From Paradesertivirga mongoliensis (GTDB lineage Bacteria; Bacteroidota; Bacteroidia; Sphingobacteriales; Sphingobacteriaceae), in contig NZ_JAFMZO010000001.1 of assembly GCF_024436395.1 (NCBI RefSeq), positions 876,181 to 940,180 on the forward strand: 64,000 nt of DNA, written 5' to 3'. The notes below the pieces were generated by a model, which saw only the letters and a list, made by a program, of their open reading frames with translations, was not told where the DNA came from and did no database searches. Positions 9,600 through 18,292 of this stretch are shown piece after piece (within the stretch, counting starts at the first letter, position 1; each line of letters begins with the position of its first letter). A program made the translations under genes and the position numbers.

Positions 9600-10115
9600 C
9601 TATTTTGTCCTAGTGATTTCGGCGATGTAGCCCTCGAAAGAAATGGCTTGCCTGTTATAATTATTAACGTTCAATGTAGCAGAGCCAGATTCGGAAACTC
9701 TGATCATCAGCCGCTGGCTGTCTCTAACATCTTTCGGTTCGATGGTGATGATCCAGTTCTTTTTCTTTTTAATAGCAGAATACTTAAAATCTTTTGAAGT
9801 AAACCGGGTACCGGTATCATCCGTATTCATCGGAGCGCTGTACGACCTGCCAAAAAAAGGCAAGTCGGCTACAATGCTGTCTTTTGTAACCCGTAAGTAA
9901 TACCGCCCATCTGAAAGATCTAAAATGTTATTCATTGCATTCGGCCCCATTATCTGATTAAGCGCAGGTTCAGATAGCGGATTTGCCCTGCTTGCATTGA
10001 AAACGAAATTTTTAGAGGCAATTAATTTTTCCGTGCCGGTCTTATCGGTCTGAGCGGAAACGGGCATCAGATTTAAAGAAAGTAAGATGACAAGAACTGC
10101 ATGCGTTAATTTCAT
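9600..10115 (-). CDS. Secreted DUF4251 protein
   Basis: 171 residues with signal peptide MKLTHAVLVILLSLNLMPVSA. The mature part contains the usual DUF4251 run: FVFNASRANPLS, then YYLRVTKDSIVADLPFFGRS and a C-terminal IEPKDVRDSQRLMIRVSESG followed by A-x-L-N-V-N-N-Y-x-R. DUF4251 is a Bacteroidota periplasmic family of unknown function. It sits upstream of the nucleoside hydrolase lipoprotein on the same strand with 118 bases between, so co-transcription is possible but not shown. Confidence 0.88.
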   Translation of the reverse strand: MKLTHAVLVILLSLNLMPVSAQTDKTGTEKLIASKNFVFNASRANPLSEPALNQIMGPNAMNNILDLSDGRYYLRVTKDSIVADLPFFGRSYSAPMNTDDTGTRFTSKDFKYSAIKKKKNWIITIEPKDVRDSQRLMIRVSESGSATLNVNNYNRQAISFEGYIAEITRTK

Positions 10116-10279
10116 AATTGTAGTATTTATGTATTAACTAAGATGTACCGTATTGGTTTAATCCATAAATTTCTTTTACATTTTAATCGATTTTTTAACC
10201 TGACGCAGTTTATGCACCTAAGCGGTTTGAGATGCATAGGTGCATACTACTGTCGTACCACAAATTGATCCATCCAACC

Positions 10280-10822
10280 TCAGCTTCCAATCTGATTAAT
10301 CCGGTAACGTAGCGATACCAGGCCCGAATCGTAAGTTTTGCTTTCGAGCAGCGTGAGGTGAGTTCGATGCTCTTGTTCTTCAAAGAGGCGTTTACCGCTG
10401 CCCAGCAGTATAGGATGTACTGACATCCACAATTCGTCGACCAGGCCAGCTTGCATCAAAGATTGGGTGAGGGAAGCGCCGCCGAATAACCAAATGTCTT
10501 TACCGGGTTGCTCTTTAATCTTCCGCGCCTCGGCAACAATGTCGCCGGATAACAGAACAGCACCTTGTTTTACAGATTTCAGGGTATTGGAGAATACATA
10601 TTCGGTTAACGGCGGCATACCAGGCACCAGTTCGCCCGTATTGTTTTCAGCATATTGCTGTGCCATCTCATAGCTTTTGCGTCCGATGAAAAGGGCGTCA
10701 ATCCGATTGAAAAAATCGTTCAGGCCATAATCCTGATCTGTAAAGCACCAGTCGTATTCGCCGTTCGGTCCTTCAATGTATCCGTCGAGTGTGATAGCTA
10801 ATCCTAGAATTACTTTTCTCAT
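10280..10822 (-). CDS. Dihydrofolate reductase-like (RibD C-terminal) protein
   Basis: 180 residues of the RibD_C/YwjB type: MRKVILGLAITLDGYIEGPN at the N-terminus, FIGRKSYEM, and DIWLFGGASLTQSLMQAG for the NADPH-binding GG motif. The fold is that of dihydrofolate reductase, but members near AraC regulators are usually uncharacterised oxidoreductases. It lies 64 bases downstream of the AraC-type gene on the same strand, so the two probably form an operon. Confidence 0.88.
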   Translation of the reverse strand: MRKVILGLAITLDGYIEGPNGEYDWCFTDQDYGLNDFFNRIDALFIGRKSYEMAQQYAENNTGELVPGMPPLTEYVFSNTLKSVKQGAVLLSGDIVAEARKIKEQPGKDIWLFGGASLTQSLMQAGLVDELWMSVHPILLGSGKRLFEEQEHRTHLTLLESKTYDSGLVSLRYRINQIGS

Positions 10823-10886
10823 GGTTGTAAATTTTATAGGTCAAAATTGCGAAGCAACAATCTTTCCTGATTGTACAAAACGGACA

Positions 10887-11669
10887 TCAATACAAAATAT
10901 GCTTCGCATTCACTACTTCACGAGGCGTATAGCCGGTATAAGCTTTGTACTCTCGACTGAAGTGCGCCTGATCATAGTAACCACTCTCATAAGCAATGGT
11001 GGTAAGCGAAAAGTCCGGGTATTTTTTAAGATATGACAGAGATCTCAAAAACCGGCAGACACGCAGATACTCTTTTGGCGGTAGGCCCACATACCTTTGG
11101 AACTTCCGCGAAAGATGTCGCTGGCTGAGGCCTGTACAATCCGCCAGGTCGCCTACATTATTTAGTCCTCCCGAAGCTTGTACCTGTTTCAGGCAAAATT
11201 CTATATGTGAGTCGTGTTTGTTGCCGGCAAGTAACTCCATCAGATGGCTTTGCAGGATCTTTGCACGACCATGATTATCAACAGCGCCGGCCAGCTGCTC
11301 CTCTATCTCCGCTGCTTTGTTCTTCCATAAGTCGGCCAGGGCAGTGGTAGAATCACTTAACAGATGCATGGGGGGCTGAAAGAAATGGTAAGCCATCCCC
11401 GGGTGAAAGCATACCGCCAGGCAACCAGATCCCTTGCGCATTTGCACATCCATGGGCTTGGTCATTCTAAAAGTCACTATACTGCGTTTATACAGTTCGT
11501 TAGAAATCGTGGCGATTGGTGTGCTGGTGTAGTTAATAAACAACTCCACGCAAGTGTCGGGTAATACACGTATATGGTGGGTGTCTGCATCTCCATCGCA
11601 GTTCATCGAACATATTAATTTGATATATGGCTGTAAAGCAGGAATGATGTTGTACAACTGCAAACGCAT
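10887..11669 (-). CDS. AraC-family transcriptional regulator
   Basis: 260 residues. The N-terminal sensor part has MRLQLYNIIPALQPYIKLI and a GSGCLAVCFHPGMAYHFF stretch typical of AraC proteins with a DUF6597-like domain. The C-terminal pair of helix-turn-helix motifs is clear: GLSQRHLSRKFQRYVG, then PPKEYLRVCRFLRSL, and SLTTIAYESGYYDQAHFSRE followed by YKAYTGYTPREV. It probably controls itself and the reductase gene downstream. Confidence 0.9.
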   Translation of the reverse strand: MRLQLYNIIPALQPYIKLICSMNCDGDADTHHIRVLPDTCVELFINYTSTPIATISNELYKRSIVTFRMTKPMDVQMRKGSGCLAVCFHPGMAYHFFQPPMHLLSDSTTALADLWKNKAAEIEEQLAGAVDNHGRAKILQSHLMELLAGNKHDSHIEFCLKQVQASGGLNNVGDLADCTGLSQRHLSRKFQRYVGLPPKEYLRVCRFLRSLSYLKKYPDFSLTTIAYESGYYDQAHFSREYKAYTGYTPREVVNAKHILY

Positions 11670-11706
11670 GCTTTAAAGATAGTGATAATTGGGATTTTCA
11701 GCCTGG

Positions 11707-11952
11707 TTATTGGGCAGGTTTATGTGGTGCATCTACGACGGGTTTTGCATGGGTATTGGCTGCTTTGTAAAATTCTGAACTGGTTTCAAGTCCTGCAGCT
11801 AAAAGCGGAAGTTTAAGAAAAATATTTTTAGATTTACAAGAGGCATCGTTATAAATGGCTTTATAGACAAGTGCATTTACCGGCTTGTTGTTGGCAGCAC
11901 CAGAAGGCCGAGCAAATAGTATTTGAGCGTGTTGCGTTTTTTCAATACACAA
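11707..11952 (-). CDS. Doubtful ORF, possibly a gene remnant joined to a repeat fragment
   Basis: 81 codons from a TTG. The residues after VNALVYKAIYNDASC look protein-like (KLPLLAAGLETSSEFYK), but the first third overlaps a degenerate copy of the family-i repeat (positions 11881-11910 match GGCTTGTTGTTG-type sequence elsewhere in the window). I see no ATG and no family. It may be the 3' end of a gene cut by a repeat, or noise. No function proposed. Confidence 0.25.
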   Translation of the reverse strand: MCIEKTQHAQILFARPSGAANNKPVNALVYKAIYNDASCKSKNIFLKLPLLAAGLETSSEFYKAANTHAKPVVDAPHKPAQ

Positions 11953-11973
11953 CGTATTCTTATAAACATCATT

Positions 11974-13134
11974 ATGGTTAACAAATTTCTCGGCCTGGTC
12001 TTACTTATTGTGATGGGATTGGCAGGTTGCACAAAAGATGGCGATGGGCCTTCTACTCTTTCTGAGTCTTATTACACGGATGATGTAAGCCAGCCGGGTC
12101 GACCTGGAGATGCAGATCAGGCCGGAGTTATAACGGCTGGCGAATGGAATGACCTGGATAACTGGCAATTTCTTGAGAATATATTAAAAAAGGCAGACTT
12201 CAAAGGCATATCTGCAAAGTGGGATTATTTTAACCTTAACCGAATCTCGGTGCTGGTTAAGGGTACAGACTCCTTGCCGGTTGTTGATGCACTTGTAAAA
12301 CTTAAGAGTGGGGCAGCAACAGTGTTTACAGCCCGGACAGACAATCAGGGAAGAGCTGAACTTTGGCCAGACCTGTATGGTACTGCAGAAACAGGTGTTG
12401 CGAACCTTTCGATTGACGTCAATAACGGCGCTGCGGTCATTGCAAATGTGAAATCTTATCAGTCTGGGTCAAATAAAATAATTGTTCCACCAGGTATAAA
12501 GAGCAACAAGATAGAGGTTGCCTTTGTGGTAGACGCCACAGGATCAATGGGAGATGAACTTCGGTTTTTAAATACTGAACTTCTTGATGTAATATCCAGG
12601 GTAAAGAAAGACAACCCAAGTTCGGAGCTTACAACTGCATCAGTATTTTATCGTGATAAAGGCGATGAGTATGTAACCAGGGTATCCGGCTTTACCAGCA
12701 ATATCAATACGACGCTCAATTTTATCAAAGATCAACAAGCTGCCGGCGGAGGGGATATTCCGGAAGCGGTACACAGCGCGCTGGATAAGACAATAAATGA
12801 GCTGCAATGGTCACCGGGTTCTAAAACAAGACTGGCTTTTCTGATTTTGGACGCTCCGCCGCATCAAACTGCTGAGGTGCTTAACAACCTGAAAAGCTCT
12901 ATCCTAAAGGCAGCTGAAAAGGGTATTAAAATAATCCCTGTTACTGCAAGCGGTACTGATAAGGAGACAGAGTTTCTGATGCGGTTTATCGCTATTACAA
13001 CAAATGGAACCTATGTGTTTATCACTGATCACAGTGGTATTGGGAATGACCATCTGGAAGCAACGGTGGGTGAATATCAGGTAGAGTTTTTAAATAATTT
13101 GATGGTAAGGCTGATAAATAAGTATGCCCAATAA
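11974..13134 (+). CDS. VWA-domain lipoprotein
   Basis: 386 residues from the ATG at 11974. Lipobox GLAGC (Cys19). A beta-sandwich segment resembling carboxypeptidase-regulatory domains (SVLVKGTDSLPVVDALVKLK, TARTDNQGRAELWPDLYG) precedes a von Willebrand A domain: EVAFVVDATGSMGDEL gives the MIDAS Asp-x-Thr/Gly-Ser, and LAFLILDAPPH the later MIDAS aspartate. Such lipoproteins bind ligands through a metal site on the cell surface or in the periplasm. It is convergent with the porin-like gene and ends in a shared terminator. Confidence 0.88.
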   Translation: MVNKFLGLVLLIVMGLAGCTKDGDGPSTLSESYYTDDVSQPGRPGDADQAGVITAGEWNDLDNWQFLENILKKADFKGISAKWDYFNLNRISVLVKGTDSLPVVDALVKLKSGAATVFTARTDNQGRAELWPDLYGTAETGVANLSIDVNNGAAVIANVKSYQSGSNKIIVPPGIKSNKIEVAFVVDATGSMGDELRFLNTELLDVISRVKKDNPSSELTTASVFYRDKGDEYVTRVSGFTSNINTTLNFIKDQQAAGGGDIPEAVHSALDKTINELQWSPGSKTRLAFLILDAPPHQTAEVLNNLKSSILKAAEKGIKIIPVTASGTDKETEFLMRFIAITTNGTYVFITDHSGIGNDHLEATVGEYQVEFLNNLMVRLINKYAQ

Positions 13135-13250
13135 GGCATTTTGTTATCATACAGTCTATTTATATCCAGAGTGTTCAGTTCAACGCTCCGAAAGCTGGAG
13201 AGATCGGAAAGGAAGTGCGACGAGGATCCGCCGGCAAGAGAGATCAGGTA

Positions 13251-13287
13251 AAAAGCAGGCCGCAATACTTAATTGCGGCCTGCTTTT
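13251..13287. terminator. Strong bidirectional terminator
   Basis: A perfect 16-bp stem (AAAAGCAGGCCGCAAT, 5-base loop, ATTGCGGCCTGCTTTT) lies between two convergent genes. It has a T-run on both strands, so it would stop transcription from each side. Confidence 0.9.
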
Positions 13288-13296
13288 GCTATTAGT

Positions 13297-13926
13297 TTAA
13301 TAACTGGATCCAAACGGGAATCTTATTCCTAAAGTCAGGATGGTGTGACCAGTAATTGGATTCGAGTTGTCTGAGGTAACACCGTCACGGGTGTTTGAAG
13401 TAGTCGAACCGGTAGGCAATGCAAAGCCAGCTTCAGCAAAAATAAATGGCGAGCCAATTTTAAATTGCATACCTACGCTTCCATTGATTGTTAAACCACT
13501 AAACTTTTCATCTTCGGGTTCTAGTGTAAAGTCCGGGTCAGCCTCTCCCTCAGATTCGAGTTTGTTTTTACCCATAACATAAGAACCTCCGATTGGAAAA
13601 TACAAACTAAAGTTATCTTCATAACCGCCGATAAGGTGATAGATACCTAAGACACTTACAGACATGAACGAAGTGGTCAGCTTATAACCTGATCCAGATT
13701 CATCATCAGCAAATGTTTGCTTTATAGGTAAACCATACGAAAACCCTAAAGAAATAGCTTTCTTCTCGTCGAGGTTATAGGCCCCGCGAAGTTGTACACC
13801 CGGGGTGGCTTTTTTAATTTCTCCTCCATAGTTGGTGTAAGTTCCACCAATTCCGAGGTTGAATTGGGCGTTTGCAGCAAAAGACAGCATTACAATGCAC
13901 ACAGATAGTAGTAGATTTTTTTTCAT
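13297..13926 (-). CDS. Outer-membrane beta-barrel protein
   Basis: 209 residues from the ATG at 13926, where MKKNLLLSVCIVMLSFAANA is a good signal peptide. The mature part is a run of alternating amphipathic strands (LGIGGTYTNYGGEI, VQLRGAYNLDEKKAISLGFS, ISVLGIYHLIGGYEDNFSLY written in part) and ends with the aromatic-rich LTLGIRFPFGSSY, typical of OmpA-like or OMP_b-brl barrels. The role is unknown; it could be a small porin or structural barrel. Confidence 0.82.
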   Translation of the reverse strand: MKKNLLLSVCIVMLSFAANAQFNLGIGGTYTNYGGEIKKATPGVQLRGAYNLDEKKAISLGFSYGLPIKQTFADDESGSGYKLTTSFMSVSVLGIYHLIGGYEDNFSLYFPIGGSYVMGKNKLESEGEADPDFTLEPEDEKFSGLTINGSVGMQFKIGSPFIFAEAGFALPTGSTTSNTRDGVTSDNSNPITGHTILTLGIRFPFGSSY

Positions 13927-14280
13927 TTTTGGATTTTTTAATTGTGAATTTATAAGTTGTTGGTTGTAAACAGATGCAATATGAGGACGCAACCAAATAC
14001 ATTAGTACCGGTTATGCCTCGAAAGGTCTAAAGACGAGATCAGAATACGTATCAATTATAATGATCGCCGATAAAAGGTGTTTTCAATAGGAAGTGGGTG
14101 ATTAGGTAAAAAGGTTGTAGGTGTTGTCATGCCCGGTGTAAATCAAATTGCGGGCCATGTGATATTTTGGATTAAAATGGTGGTTTCTGTAAGTTTTTGT
14201 GAAGCAGATTCCTCAGCCCGGGAAGGAGATTGTGAATAAAATTGCTTGGTTATTTTCCTCAGGCTTTGTTGGACAGCAGG
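13927..14280. other. Intergenic region, no gene seen
   Basis: About 350 bases between the barrel gene and the 3' end of the DUF4139 gene, both on the minus strand. It must hold the barrel-gene promoter. I see no convincing terminator, small gene or RNA. Confidence 0.4.
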
Positions 14281-16155
14281 TTACTCCAAACTCACTGGTC
14301 TGTTCTTTGGGTACTTCACCTCATATTTTAACTGTAAAGACTTCTTGCCCTGCGGCAGTAATTGCAGATCCCATTTCACCAGTCCTGTAGCCGGATCAAG
14401 CTTGCCGCCCGATAATTCCTCGCTTTCAACCGTTACTTCGCTGGTGTTCGAGACCGGTATCTGGTCTTCGACAGTTAGCTTTATCGGATATGCTTTTCTG
14501 CTGAGAACGTCAAGAGAAAATGACCGTACAGCTTTCTGGTTCGATCCCATAAAACTTTTCTCGTTCTGACCTTTCTGCGCAACCCGCTTTACAAGTACAT
14601 TCTTATCTGCCCCAAGAGAGATTACTAGTGTATCATTTGTATTCTCAATGTTGATGAGTGTTTTACCCAGAAAAGCGCCATCAAAAAACACATTGGCCTC
14701 GCCGCTTAGAAGATTAAGGTCGTTGATACCTGTGACAGAAGCAGTGAGATAAGCCTCTTGTTTGATTTTAGGTACGGCGTGGTACCGGTAATCGGCAGGC
14801 AGCTCATGCTCGGCAATCTCTACGGTTAATTGCTTGCCATCGCTATAAATTGAATAGGGTTGAGCGACTTCAAACTGAACGTTCGTCTGACTTTGCTGAA
14901 CCTGCACTTCTAAAGGCACTGATTGTTTTATAAGAGAGGATGTTCCCCTGATTTGCACACCGGCTACGCTACCTGTTAGTTCCATTTTTCGTTCTGCACC
15001 ATAACCCACAACTGCCACCTCGTTTAAAGACTTTGAATCCTGGTTCAATCGTACATTCATTTCGCTGGAATAAGCCACCTGTTCATGGCTTACGTAGCCA
15101 ATGTAAGAGAACTGCAGAGTAGAGCCTGGTGCCGGGACACTTAAGGTATAATTGCCGTTAACATCGGTGTTCGAACCGATCGAGGTCCCTTTAATGCGTA
15201 CGCTCACCCCAATCAGAGGGGCGCCGTCTTTTGAATCAGTAACCTTACCGCGAACGCTTGTGAGATCTGCAGCAGGTGTATGCCTGCTGATATTGTATCC
15301 AACCTGGTACGGTCTTAGAGAGGGTTTTCTGCCACCAACTGAAGGGTCTCCTGAAGAGAGGGTAAGTTTTACATCCTTCCATTCTTCTCCGCTTTGTTGG
15401 GAAATATTGGCTCTGTAAATCAGATTGATGGGTTTATTCACATCAGTAGCACGCAGATCGTAAGTAGGGTACCAGCTTGCATTCTTCACCAGATAAGTGA
15501 GGACGAAGCTACCGGAAGTGCTTGTTCCGGACGACACCTTAACCACTATGTTACTTGTTTTATTACCAGGTTTTCCGGCTTCTTCATTTAATTGGTTTTC
15601 GAGCTTTTTGATCCCGATATTCAATCGTTGAATTTCTTTCCTGGTGCTTAGTTGTTTAACCTTGTTTTCTGAAAGACGTGCTTTCTGGAAGTCGAGCGCC
15701 TGCTTTAACTTGTTCAGGTCTAGTCCGGCACCACCATTGCCAACACTCTGGTTGCTGGCCAGCATATCTTCTTCCTTCTTCAGTATTGCGATAATGTTGT
15801 CCTGAATTTCCCTCTGGTCGCGTAATTCTGCAATCTGGTCCTGTAGCCGGGTTAAGGATCCTCTGAGTTCCTGCTCCTGCAGAAAATCTGTCTGCTTGTT
15901 TACCGCCAGAATTGTGAAGTTACCTGCACCCTTAACCTGGATGCTTTGCTCATCAATTTCCGCTGAGAGGCCTCTGAAGGTAAGTAATGATGTTCCGGCC
16001 GGTATCTGTGCCTGAGCACTACGCTCGATTTGCGCCCCCTGAAGGAAAACAATTACACGCTGGATTTTAGAATCGGCAGTTACTGCTTTTTCTTGCGCCT
16101 TAGATAACGAACCCGAGAAAAGGAGGTATAAGATTGGAATATAGATCTTAGTCAT
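14281..16155 (-). CDS. DUF4139/DUF4140 (mucoidy inhibitor A-like) protein with inserted SusC-like module
   Basis: 624 residues with a signal peptide (MTKIYIPILYLLFSGSLSKA). Residues 28-125 are the DUF4140 beta domain (RVIVFLQGAQIERSAQAQIP), 95-195 a coiled coil, and 205 onward DUF4139 (VLTYLVKNASWYPTYDLRA; SGEEWKDVKLTLSSGDPS). Between about 300 and 400 a carboxypeptidase-regulatory-like domain is inserted (VRGKVTDSKDGAPLIGVSVR, FSYIGYVSHEQV) followed by LNEVAVVGYGAERK, the linker that precedes the plug in SusC proteins. DUF4139 resumes at SVPLEVQVQ. Envelope function unknown. Confidence 0.88.
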   Translation of the reverse strand: MTKIYIPILYLLFSGSLSKAQEKAVTADSKIQRVIVFLQGAQIERSAQAQIPAGTSLLTFRGLSAEIDEQSIQVKGAGNFTILAVNKQTDFLQEQELRGSLTRLQDQIAELRDQREIQDNIIAILKKEEDMLASNQSVGNGGAGLDLNKLKQALDFQKARLSENKVKQLSTRKEIQRLNIGIKKLENQLNEEAGKPGNKTSNIVVKVSSGTSTSGSFVLTYLVKNASWYPTYDLRATDVNKPINLIYRANISQQSGEEWKDVKLTLSSGDPSVGGRKPSLRPYQVGYNISRHTPAADLTSVRGKVTDSKDGAPLIGVSVRIKGTSIGSNTDVNGNYTLSVPAPGSTLQFSYIGYVSHEQVAYSSEMNVRLNQDSKSLNEVAVVGYGAERKMELTGSVAGVQIRGTSSLIKQSVPLEVQVQQSQTNVQFEVAQPYSIYSDGKQLTVEIAEHELPADYRYHAVPKIKQEAYLTASVTGINDLNLLSGEANVFFDGAFLGKTLINIENTNDTLVISLGADKNVLVKRVAQKGQNEKSFMGSNQKAVRSFSLDVLSRKAYPIKLTVEDQIPVSNTSEVTVESEELSGGKLDPATGLVKWDLQLLPQGKKSLQLKYEVKYPKNRPVSLE

Positions 16156-16391
16156 AAGGGATAGGTTTAGTACAAGTATATGATTTAAGATTCAACAAGG
16201 TGCAAGATTCCATAAATCCTGGTGGAGTTTGTATTGAGGAGCCTAATTAATGAGCTCCGCCCCGCTCTCTTGCCTGGCTTAGTCCCTGGCTTTGATATTT
16301 TCTAAAGAGTTCGCCAATGCTTCCTGATTTCCGGTTTCTAAAGACGTGGACTCGTCTACAGCACCTGCTATCTCATTCTAATTCCTATACA

Positions 16392-17993
16392 TTAATTCCT
16401 TACTTCATTTAAATCAATAACCCTTTCTATTCCTACCTGTTCCAGGAATAATTCGTCGTGCGATATTACGATAAGCGTTCCTTTATAGTCGCTGACAGCG
16501 GTTGTCAGAATTTCAATGTTCTGGATATCGAGGTTGTTAGTAGGTTCGTCGAGCACTATGATGTCGGGTGCCTGGTTGCTGATGGTTAAGCAGCAAAGCA
16601 TGAGGCGCATTTTCTCTCCGCCGCTAAGAGAGCGGCAACACTTGTTCCAATCGTCTTTAGCGAAGAGGAAACGGCTGAGCCGGATCTTTACTTCATGTTC
16701 TTGCAGAGCGGCGAGGTTGAAGCGCTGCGCCTGTTCATAAACACTGATGTCATTTCTGATCAATGAATAATCCTGATCGATATAAACGGATCGATGAGCT
16801 GTATGCCGGATGCTTCCGGATGCAGGTTCGAGCTGACCCAGGAGGAGTTTTATAAGTGTGGTTTTACCCGAGCCATTGTCACCTTTAAGGGAAATGCGTT
16901 CTCCGCTTTTAATCCAGATGTTCAGAGGCCTGGTCCAAAGCGGCTTATCGCCGAAACGATAATTGATATCCACTGCAGTAAACAGGGTTTTGCCCTGATG
17001 CAGGGTAGCATCGTCGAAGCCAAGTTTTATCTTGTCAATATGGGGTAGCTCCTTACGTAATTCACTGAGATCCTGCGATATAGAACTCAGTTTTTCGGTA
17101 TGCACTGCTTTGAGTCGCGAGGTGCTGTTTTCTGCATTATTACGCAGCGTATTCATCATGATTTTAGGAACCCCTGCTTTTTCCTGCTTTTTCTTTCCGC
17201 GGGCGTCGAGCTTTTGCTGCCGCTCAAGGGTTTCGCGTTCTGCTTCCCTGGCCTTACGCAGGGCCTTTTCCTTGCTTTGCAGGCTCATGTAGAGGGCATT
17301 CTGCTCAATTTGCTTCTGATTCTCGTAGAATTCATAATTGCCGCCATAAAGAGTGATTCCGACGTTGCTTAATTCGTAAACAGAATGGAGCAGATTGAGC
17401 AGTTTACGGTCATGACTTACCACTACCATCGTAGCGTTGCTTGTGCGGATAAAATTGTAGAGCGCCTGCCTTGCGGCCTGGTCGAGATGGTTGCTGGGTT
17501 CGTCCAAAAGCACTATTTCCGGGTGGTGAATAGAGATTCCGGCAAGGAAGACTTTGGTCTTCTCTCCCCCGCTTAGCGAAGCCATAGTTTGGCTCAGTTC
17601 AAGGCCTTCCAATTGCCACCGTGCGAGGGCATCTGCGCATCGCTCTTCAACGCTCCAATCGTCGTTAAGGGTGGCGAAATTCTCATTGCTGGCGTTGCCT
17701 TTAAGGATTTCTTGTAAAGCATTAAGTTTATCCTCTACCTGCAACGCAGCGGCAATAGTCAGATGATTATACTGCCCAAAGTGCTGAGGGATGTAATACG
17801 GTTTCGAGACTACTTTTAAAAGGCCGCCTGATGCAGGCAGCGCGCCCGCCATGATCTTTAGCAGCGTGGATTTTCCGGCACCGTTGTTGCCAATCAGGGC
17901 AATTTTATCGTGCTTGTTAATAGCCAGGTTGATGTTCCCGAATAGCATTTCTTTATCCGGGTGGATATACGTAAGTTCTTGGGTAATAAGCAT
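16392..17993 (-). CDS. ABC-F family ATPase
   Basis: 533 residues with two ATP-binding cassettes and no membrane segment. The first cassette has Walker A GNNGAGKST (35-43), signature LSGGEKTKVFLAG and Walker B IVLLDEPSNHLD. The second has GDNGSGKTT, LSGGEKMRLMLCC and IIVLDEPTNNLD. A charged linker (EAERETLERQQKLDARGKKK) joins them. ABC-F proteins bind the ribosomal E site and either act in translation or protect against antibiotics. Length and linker fit the resistance-type or Uup-like groups. The long leader upstream hints at translational control. Confidence 0.92.
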   Translation of the reverse strand: MLITQELTYIHPDKEMLFGNINLAINKHDKIALIGNNGAGKSTLLKIMAGALPASGGLLKVVSKPYYIPQHFGQYNHLTIAAALQVEDKLNALQEILKGNASNENFATLNDDWSVEERCADALARWQLEGLELSQTMASLSGGEKTKVFLAGISIHHPEIVLLDEPSNHLDQAARQALYNFIRTSNATMVVVSHDRKLLNLLHSVYELSNVGITLYGGNYEFYENQKQIEQNALYMSLQSKEKALRKAREAERETLERQQKLDARGKKKQEKAGVPKIMMNTLRNNAENSTSRLKAVHTEKLSSISQDLSELRKELPHIDKIKLGFDDATLHQGKTLFTAVDINYRFGDKPLWTRPLNIWIKSGERISLKGDNGSGKTTLIKLLLGQLEPASGSIRHTAHRSVYIDQDYSLIRNDISVYEQAQRFNLAALQEHEVKIRLSRFLFAKDDWNKCCRSLSGGEKMRLMLCCLTISNQAPDIIVLDEPTNNLDIQNIEILTTAVSDYKGTLIVISHDELFLEQVGIERVIDLNEVRN

Positions 17994-18103
17994 AAAACTT
18001 CTTTCCAGGGAGTGAATAATTTAAGCCAATGGATGTTACCGGCTTTGTTTTATTTGCTGAAAGAAATTAAATCCTACATGAGTATGATGATTGGTGTGAG
18101 CTG

Positions 18104-18111
18104 CAAATTTA
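18104..18111 (-). promoter_or_regulatory. Candidate internal -7 element for the ABC-F gene
   Basis: Minus-strand TAAATTTG, an exact TAnnTTTG match, about 110 bases before the ABC-F start. No -33 TTG is visible. Confidence 0.3.
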
Positions 18112-18155
18112 ATAATTTGTTTTGGTCTGAGGAAACTTGGAGTGGCGCAAGGGTG

Positions 18156-18239
18156 TTAGTTCTGGTTTAAGAGTTTAGGGAAGATCTTAAACGGTTGAGC
18201 AGGTGTATGCAGCAAGCGCGATGAGTTCTTGTTTGACAT
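18156..18239 (-). CDS. Possible 27-residue leader peptide upstream of the ABC-F gene
   Basis: An ATG at 18239 opens 27 codons (MSNKNSSRLLHTPAQPFKIF, then PKLLNQN) and a TAA. It begins about 23 bases after the start expected for the promoter candidate at 18269. The 3' part of the frame overlaps an 8-bp inverted repeat (GTTTAAGA / TCTTAAAC). Antibiotic-responsive ABC-F genes are often controlled by such leader peptides and hairpins. This is inference; no conservation was checked. Confidence 0.35.
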   Translation of the reverse strand: MSNKNSSRLLHTPAQPFKIFPKLLNQN

Positions 18240-18268
18240 CAGGTTACAGATGAGAGAATGATGGGGTG

Positions 18269-18276
18269 CAAAGTTA
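18269..18276 (-). promoter_or_regulatory. Candidate -7 element giving the long ABC-F leader
   Basis: Minus-strand TAACTTTG fits TAnnTTTG, with a TTG 17 bases upstream. It lies just past the stop of the upstream gene and would give a leader of about 270 bases carrying the small ORF at 18156-18239. Confidence 0.4.
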
Positions 18277-18292
18277 TGAACCTTCGCCAAGT

